The position numbers were made by a program, and so were the translations under genes. A DNA stretch of 64,000 nucleotides, taken from positions 3,776,668 through 3,840,667 of the forward strand of contig NZ_CP107551.1 of NCBI RefSeq assembly GCF_025837095.1, written 5' to 3'. This document shows, piece by piece, positions 59,160-64,000 of this stretch (position 1 is its first letter; every line of letters starts with the position of its first letter). The notes under the pieces were generated by a model that saw nothing but the letters and a program-made list of their open reading frames with translations, did no database searches and was not told the DNA's origin. Source of the stretch: Rhodococcus sp. Z13. GTDB lineage: Bacteria > Actinomycetota > Actinomycetes > Mycobacteriales > Mycobacteriaceae.

Positions 59160-60860
59160 GCCGGGCACCGCCCGGGTATCCGAGCCGCCCACCGGCCGTC
59201 GCGGTGCGTGCACGACGGGCGGGGTGGCCTGCGGTTCGGCCGAGTAGGCCTGCGGCGGCTGGTACCGCTCGGTGTCGCCGTAGCGCTCCGAGGCGGGTTC
59301 CGGTGCGGGCGGGAACTGCGCGGACGGGGCCCCGCGGTAGCCCTCGGGGCCCGGGGTCCAGGCCTGGGTGGCCGGCGGTTCGGCCCGGCGAGCCGGCTGG
59401 GCCTCCGGAGCGGGCGCGGGGATGCGCTGTGTCGCCGCGGGCGGCGCCGCGACCGGAGCGGGTGCAGCCGGTGCCGACTGGGCGGGCGTCACTGTCGCGG
59501 GCTTGTCGGTGCTGTAGTAGTAGCGGTACTCGTAGACCGTGCCGTGGCCCTTGGTCGGGGTCATGGTCAGGATCGAACCGAGCACGTTCGCGTTGACGGT
59601 GCGCAGGTTGCCCACGGCGCGGGCGAACTGATCGCGGGTGGTCTTGCCGAACCGCGCGACCAGCAGTGCCCCGTCGGCGGCGGTCGCGAGGATCGTCGCG
59701 TCGGTGACGGGCAGCAGCGGCGGCGCGTCGATGATCACGTAGTCGAACCGCTCCCGCAGCTCGTCGAACACCTCACGCGCGTGCGCGGACCCGAGCAGCT
59801 CCGACGGGTTGGGCGGCAGCGCACCGGCGGCGAGCACCCACATGCCGTCGACGGCGGTCGGCTGCAGCACCTCCTCGAGGGTGGCCTGGTGGGCCAGCAC
59901 GGTGGACAGACCGGCGTCGTTCATCGTGTCGAGGTATTTCGACACGCGGGGGCGGCGCAGGTCGGCCTCGACGAGCACGACGGAGTGCCCGGCCTCGGCG
60001 AGCACCAGCGCGAGGTTGATGGCCGTGGTGGTCTTGCCCTCGGTGGGCACCGAGCTGGTGACCACGAGCGAGCGCGGCGGGTTGTCGACGTGCAGGAACT
60101 GCAGGTTGGTGCGCATCTCCCGGTACGCCTCGGCGTCGCCGCTGTGGGCGTCGGAGAAGGAGATGGCCGGCTTCTCCTGGCGTTCCTTCTCGTGCGGGAT
60201 CACACCGACGACACCGGTGCCGGTGAGTTCCTCGAGGGTCTCGCGGTTCTTGACGGTGTTGTCGAGCCGGTCGCGCAGCACCGCGAGGGCGATGCCGAGC
60301 AGCACACCCACGGCGAGGCCGAGCGCGACGTTCCGCTTGGTCTTCGGGGTGACCGGCGTCGACGGGGTGGCCGCGTACTGCTCGACCACCACGCGGGCGG
60401 TGGGCGGACCGCCGTCCTCGGGGGTCTCGAGTTCGCGGGCCATGACGACGAACTCGTCGGACAGGGCGTTGGCGAGATCGCGGGCCCGTTCCGGCGAGGT
60501 GTCGGTGACGGCGGTGTCGATGAGCACCGTGTCGGGCGTGGACGACGCGTCGACCTTCGCGGCGAGCTGGGCGGCGGACAGGCCGTCGAGCCCGAGCTTG
60601 TCGATGGTGCGCTGGGCGAGGGTGGTGCCCTCGAGCAGTTCGGTGTAGGAGGTGACGCGCTGCTGCGAGAACAGGTTGCCCTGGTAGATCTCCTGCACCG
60701 ACGCGCCCGACGAGGTGGACACGAACAGGCGGGTCTTGGCCTCGTACTGCGGTGTCGTCAGCAGGGACGCCCCGAGTGCGGCGAGCACGGCGACGACCGT
60801 CGTGACGGCGACGATCTTCCATCTCGCCTGCAGAATTCGCAGGTAATCATGTACTTCCAT
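59130..60860 (-). CDS. Polysaccharide co-polymerase / BY-kinase (Wzc-CpsD-like)
   Basis: A 576-aa membrane kinase. The N-terminal Wzz domain (about 1-200) has two membrane spans (WKIVAVTTVVAVLAALGASLL and NVALGLAVGVLLGIALAVL). The cytoplasmic kinase has Walker A SSVPTEGKTTTAINLA, Walker A' VLVEADLRRP and Walker B YVIIDAPPLLP. The C-terminus is Pro/Ala-rich and has a tyrosine cluster (YEYRYYYS) typical of autophosphorylation. It controls chain length of an envelope polysaccharide. The ATG overlaps the NRPS stop by one base, which ties it to that gene. The phosphatase opposite is the likely partner. Confidence 0.91.
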   Translation of the reverse strand: MEVHDYLRILQARWKIVAVTTVVAVLAALGASLLTTPQYEAKTRLFVSTSSGASVQEIYQGNLFSQQRVTSYTELLEGTTLAQRTIDKLGLDGLSAAQLAAKVDASSTPDTVLIDTAVTDTSPERARDLANALSDEFVVMARELETPEDGGPPTARVVVEQYAATPSTPVTPKTKRNVALGLAVGVLLGIALAVLRDRLDNTVKNRETLEELTGTGVVGVIPHEKERQEKPAISFSDAHSGDAEAYREMRTNLQFLHVDNPPRSLVVTSSVPTEGKTTTAINLALVLAEAGHSVVLVEADLRRPRVSKYLDTMNDAGLSTVLAHQATLEEVLQPTAVDGMWVLAAGALPPNPSELLGSAHAREVFDELRERFDYVIIDAPPLLPVTDATILATAADGALLVARFGKTTRDQFARAVGNLRTVNANVLGSILTMTPTKGHGTVYEYRYYYSTDKPATVTPAQSAPAAPAPVAAPPAATQRIPAPAPEAQPARRAEPPATQAWTPGPEGYRGAPSAQFPPAPEPASERYGDTERYQPPQAYSAEPQATPPVVHAPRRPVGGSDTRAVPGSDPERGQQR

Positions 60861-63800
60861 CAGGGCGTCTCCCTTGTTGCGGTAACACTGCGTGCGCACC
60901 CGGCGGGCGCGGTGGGGTTGTCGTCTCGGTGCGACAGCAGGCTGTCGATCACCGGGCCGATCGCACGCAGGGCGTCCGGATCGGCCAGTTCCGAGTGCCG
61001 GAAGGGCACCGGATGTTCGACGACGAGACCGCGCACGTATCGCTGCCAGGTGGCGGCGATGTCGGGGTGCCGGTCGAGATCGGGGGTGGCGACCACGAGG
61101 TCGATGTCGCCCTCGTAGGTGTTCGGGGTGTGCCGGCGCGCGGCGGATTCGACGGCCTGCGCGGCGGTGTCGGCGCGGCGGCGGACCTCGGCGACGAGCC
61201 GGTCGGGCAGCCCGCTGGTGTCGGGTCCGGTGCCGGCCGGTTCGGGCTCGTCGGGCAGCAGCTCGGGAGGAAGCGTGTCGAGGAGCACGACCGCGCCCAC
61301 CCGCTCGCCGGATTCGCGGAGCCGTACTGCCATCTCGTGGGCGATGCTGCCGCCCACGGACCAGCCGAGCAGGTGGTAGGGACCATCGGCTCGTACGTTA
61401 CGGATCTCCGCCAGGTACCGCTCGGCGAGGGCGCCGAGGTCGCCGGGCACCTCGTCGAGGCCGGTGGCCTGCAGCCCGTAGATCGTGCGGCCGCCCAGAT
61501 GCGGGGCGAGCCCGGCGTACGGCCAGGCCAGTCCGCTGATCGGATGAATGCAGAACAGTGGGGGCCGGTCGTCGCCCGCGGCGAGCTGCACGAGCACCCC
61601 GAGCGGGTCGGTGGTGTCGCTGCTGCCGTGGTCGATGCGGTCGGCGAGTGCGGCGAGGGTGGGGCTGGTGAACAGCCACTCCACCGGCACGTCGGTGTCG
61701 AGTTCGGCGCGCAGGTCCCCGGCGACGGTGACGGCACCGAGGGAGGTGCCGCCGAGGTCGAAGAAGCCGCGGTCGGCGGAGATGGTGTCGACGGGCCGGT
61801 CGAGGTGCCGCGCGAACACCGCCGCGACGATCTCGGCGATCCGTCCTTCGGGGGCGAGACGGGTGTCGGGTTCCGGGTCGGCGGGCTCGGGCACCGCGGC
61901 GCGGTCGACCTTGCCCGAGGGCAGCAGCGGCAGTGCGTCGACGACGGTGAGGCTCGCCGGGCGCAGGTGCCGCGGCAGGGCGGCGGCGAGGGCGCGGCGC
62001 AGCGCGGCGACGTCGAGGGTGGTGTCGGGTTCGGGCCGGAGGTAGGCGGCGAGGACGGTCTCCCCGCGCAGGGTGTGCGGCACGGTGACGGCGGCGGCGA
62101 CCCCCGGCTGGGCGAGCAGCGCGGCGTCGACCTCGGCGGGTTCGATGCGGATGCCGTGGATCTTGATCTGTTCGTCGGCGCGGCCCAGATGGTCGAGTTC
62201 GCCGGTGGGCAGCAGCCGCACGAGGTCTCCCGTCCGGTACATCCGCGCGCCGGGTTCCCCGAACGGGTCGGCGACGAATCGGCTTGCGGTGAGCCCCGTT
62301 TCACGGCGGTAGCCGCGGGCGAGACTCGGACCGGTGACGTAGAGTTCACCGGTCGTGCCGGGCGGCACGGGATGCAGGCGACCGTCGAGGACGTAGGCGG
62401 TGGCCCCGGCGACCGGCAGCCCGATGGGCGGTTTGCCGTCGCCGTGCAGCCGTTCGGAAACCGTGGCGGCGACGGCGAATTCGGTGGGGCCGTAACCGTT
62501 GAACAGCCGGTGCCGCGACCAGCGTCGGACGAGCTCGGGCGGCAACGCTTCTCCGGCGGCGACGACCGTCGTCTCGTCCAGCGTGTCGGGGTCGAGGGTG
62601 CCGAGCACGCTGGGGGTGACGTTGAGGTGGGTGACCCGCTCGGCGACCAGCAGTTCCTGCAGCGGGTCGCCGGCGAAGGCGTGATCCGGGGCGATCACGA
62701 GGGTGCCGCCGTGGGCGTGGGCGGCGAGCAGTTCGAAGACCGCGGCGTCGAAGGTGTGCGAGGCGACCTGCAGCACCCGGGCTCCGTCGTCGAGACCGAG
62801 TGTGGTGCGCTGGAGTTCGAGCAGGGCGGTGAGGCCACGGTGGGTGACCTCGACGCCCTTCGGGGTGCCGGTGGTGCCGGAGGTGTAGACGAGATAGGCG
62901 AGGTCGTCGACGGTGAGGTCGATCCGCGGCGGCGCGACGGTCTCGAGCACGAGGGTCGGTTCCTCGGTGGGGTCGATCCAGGTGAGGTAGCCGAGATCGC
63001 AGGGGCCGAGAGTGATTCCGACGCGGGGGCGGGCGTCGCGCAGGATCGCGGCGATGCGCGCCTCGGGCTGGCTGCGGTCCACCGACACCCACGCCGCACC
63101 GAGTTTTGTGACGGCCCAGACGGCGAGCGGCCAGTGTTCGCCGCGGGGCAGGGCGATCGCGACGACGTCGCCGCGGCGCACCCCGTGGGCGGTGAGCACG
63201 GCGGCGAGTTCGTCGGAGCGGGCGTCGAGTCCGGTGTAGGTCCAGGCGACGGTGCCGGCGCGCACCGCGATGCGGCCGGCGTGCGCGGCGACGGTGTCGG
63301 CGAGGATGTCGCGCAGGGTGCGCGGCGCGACCGGCGGCCCGGTCAGTGGCACGAGGGCGGGGACGGCAAGATCCCCGACGATGCGGTCGGGTTGGGCGAG
63401 GGCGGCGCCGAGCAACGCGACGGTCTCGGTGAGCATCGCGTCGGCGGTGGTGGCGTCGAACAGGTCGGTGGCGTAGACGAAGCGCAGATCGGCGCCGGTG
63501 GGGCGTTCGACGAACTCGACGGCAAGGTCGAACTGCGCGGCGGGTTCCCCGGCGTCGAACTCGGCGACCTGCACGTCCGGCAGTTGCGGCAGGGTCTCGT
63601 CGCCGGCGTGCCGGTGGGTGAACAGCACCTGGAACAGCGGGCTGTAGGAGGGATCGCGGTGCGGTGCGATCCGCGCGACCACCTCGTCGAAGGGCACGTC
63701 GGCGTGAGCGAGCGCGCCGAGGTCGGCGATGCGGACGGTGCGCAGCAGGTCGGTGAACGGTGCGGCCGGGTCGACGGGGGTGCGCAGCACGACGGTGCCG

Positions 63801-64000
63801 ACGAACATGCCGACCAGAGCGTCGAGGCGGGTGTCGCCGCGACCGGCGACGGCGGTGCCGACGGCGATGTCGGTGCGACCGCTGCGGCGGGCGAGCATCG
63901 CGGCGAGCACGGCGTGCACGAGCATGAACACGGTGACGTCGTGCTGCCGCGCGACCTCCCGCAGGCGGGTGAGGGTGGCGGTGTCGAGACGCGAGATGCT
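60860..64000 (-). CDS. Non-ribosomal peptide synthetase, last module (partial)
   Basis: The visible 1047 residues carry the C-terminal part of a condensation domain ([20 protein letters not shown]...; its HHxxxDG motif lies outside), an adenylation domain (A3 [20 protein letters not shown]8 [19 protein letters not shown]), a peptidyl carrier domain ([12 protein letters not shown], phosphopantetheine serine) and a thioesterase ([16 protein letters not shown]). It is thus the terminal C-A-PCP-TE module that releases a peptide. The amino acid cannot be predicted with confidence here. The stop overlaps the BY-kinase start by one base (TGATG), so the two genes are translationally coupled, an unusual neighbour pair. 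The 5' part is outside the window. Confidence 0.93.
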   Translation of the reverse strand, partial: SISRLDTATLTRLREVARQHDVTVFMLVHAVLAAMLARRSGRTDIAVGTAVAGRGDTRLDALVGMFVGTVVLRTPVDPAAPFTDLLRTVRIADLGALAHADVPFDEVVARIAPHRDPSYSPLFQVLFTHRHAGDETLPQLPDVQVAEFDAGEPAAQFDLAVEFVERPTGADLRFVYATDLFDATTADAMLTETVALLGAALAQPDRIVGDLAVPALVPLTGPPVAPRTLRDILADTVAAHAGRIAVRAGTVAWTYTGLDARSDELAAVLTAHGVRRGDVVAIALPRGEHWPLAVWAVTKLGAAWVSVDRSQPEARIAAILRDARPRVGITLGPCDLGYLTWIDPTEEPTLVLETVAPPRIDLTVDDLAYLVYTSGTTGTPKGVEVTHRGLTALLELQRTTLGLDDGARVLQVASHTFDAAVFELLAAHAHGGTLVIAPDHAFAGDPLQELLVAERVTHLNVTPSVLGTLDPDTLDETTVVAAGEALPPELVRRWSRHRLFNGYGPTEFAVAATVSERLHGDGKPPIGLPVAGATAYVLDGRLHPVPPGTTGELYVTGPSLARGYRRETGLTASRFVADPFGEPGARMYRTGDLVRLLPTGELDHLGRADEQIKIHGIRIEPAEVDAALLAQPGVAAAVTVPHTLRGETVLAAYLRPEPDTTLDVAALRRALAAALPRHLRPASLTVVDALPLLPSGKVDRAAVPEPADPEPDTRLAPEGRIAEIVAAVFARHLDRPVDTISADRGFFDLGGTSLGAVTVAGDLRAELDTDVPVEWLFTSPTLAALADRIDHGSSDTTDPLGVLVQLAAGDDRPPLFCIHPISGLAWPYAGLAPHLGGRTIYGLQATGLDEVPGDLGALAERYLAEIRNVRADGPYHLLGWSVGGSIAHEMAVRLRESGERVGAVVLLDTLPPELLPDEPEPAGTGPDTSGLPDRLVAEVRRRADTAAQAVESAARRHTPNTYEGDIDLVVATPDLDRHPDIAATWQRYVRGLVVEHPVPFRHSELADPDALRAIGPVIDSLLSHRDDNPTAPAGCARSVTATRETP

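Noticed and set aside
1-64000. CRISPR arrays, insertion sequences, prophage, rRNA or tRNA genes
   Set aside because: No transposase or integrase, no regularly spaced repeat array and no RNA gene was found on either strand.

Overview
The window is GC-rich actinobacterial chromosome, most likely a mycolate-containing Rhodococcus, and R. rhodochrous fits best. The evidence is an iniBAC/iniR locus next to an aspC-like aminotransferase and a large Fe-S reductase, as in mycobacteria; HAIR-controlled dnaK and clpB genes; many GTG/TTG starts and leaderless-type promoters; and a Baeyer-Villiger enzyme that, from memory, is nearly identical to the R. rhodochrous steroid monooxygenase. No mobile element, CRISPR array, rRNA or tRNA was recognised.

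Layout. 1-5743 holds the 5' part of clpB, a flavohaemoglobin, two related zinc-ribbon-like membrane proteins, a small type VII secretion-type gene set and a secreted protein. 5760-32641 is a catabolic island for steroids, interrupted by the dnaK-grpE-dnaJ-hspR operon (19003-23079). 32672-43897 is the ini locus: iniC, iniA and iniB on the minus strand, divergent from two membrane Hsp70-like genes that flank iniR. 44045-48186 encodes two related secreted serine proteases and a secreted protein. 48187-58484 carries the Fe-S reductase, a DUF559-type protein, alkB, a cold-shock gene, an aminotransferase, a YibE/F protein and a third Hsp70-like protein. 58644-64000 has a tyrosine phosphatase, a BY-kinase and the end of an NRPS.

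The steroid island can be read as a route for C21 (pregnane) steroids. Steroid monooxygenase would turn progesterone into testosterone acetate. The HSL-type esterase could hydrolyse the acetate, and the two short-chain dehydrogenases could oxidise the alcohol. Ketosteroid isomerase, two KstD enzymes, a KshA oxygenase, HsaA/HsaB-like monooxygenase parts and an HsaC-like dioxygenase would then open rings A and B. KshB, HsaD and later enzymes are not in the window.

The strongest new observation is regulatory. Seven promoters in this island, plus one weaker case and the promoter of a decayed gene, carry a palindrome close to TCCCG-N5-CGGGA. Its centre lies 37-39 bp upstream of a TAnnnT -10 hexamer, on either strand. 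This looks like an activator site at about -50 and defines a local regulon. An IclR-family and a PadR-family regulator encoded at the end of the island are the candidate controllers.
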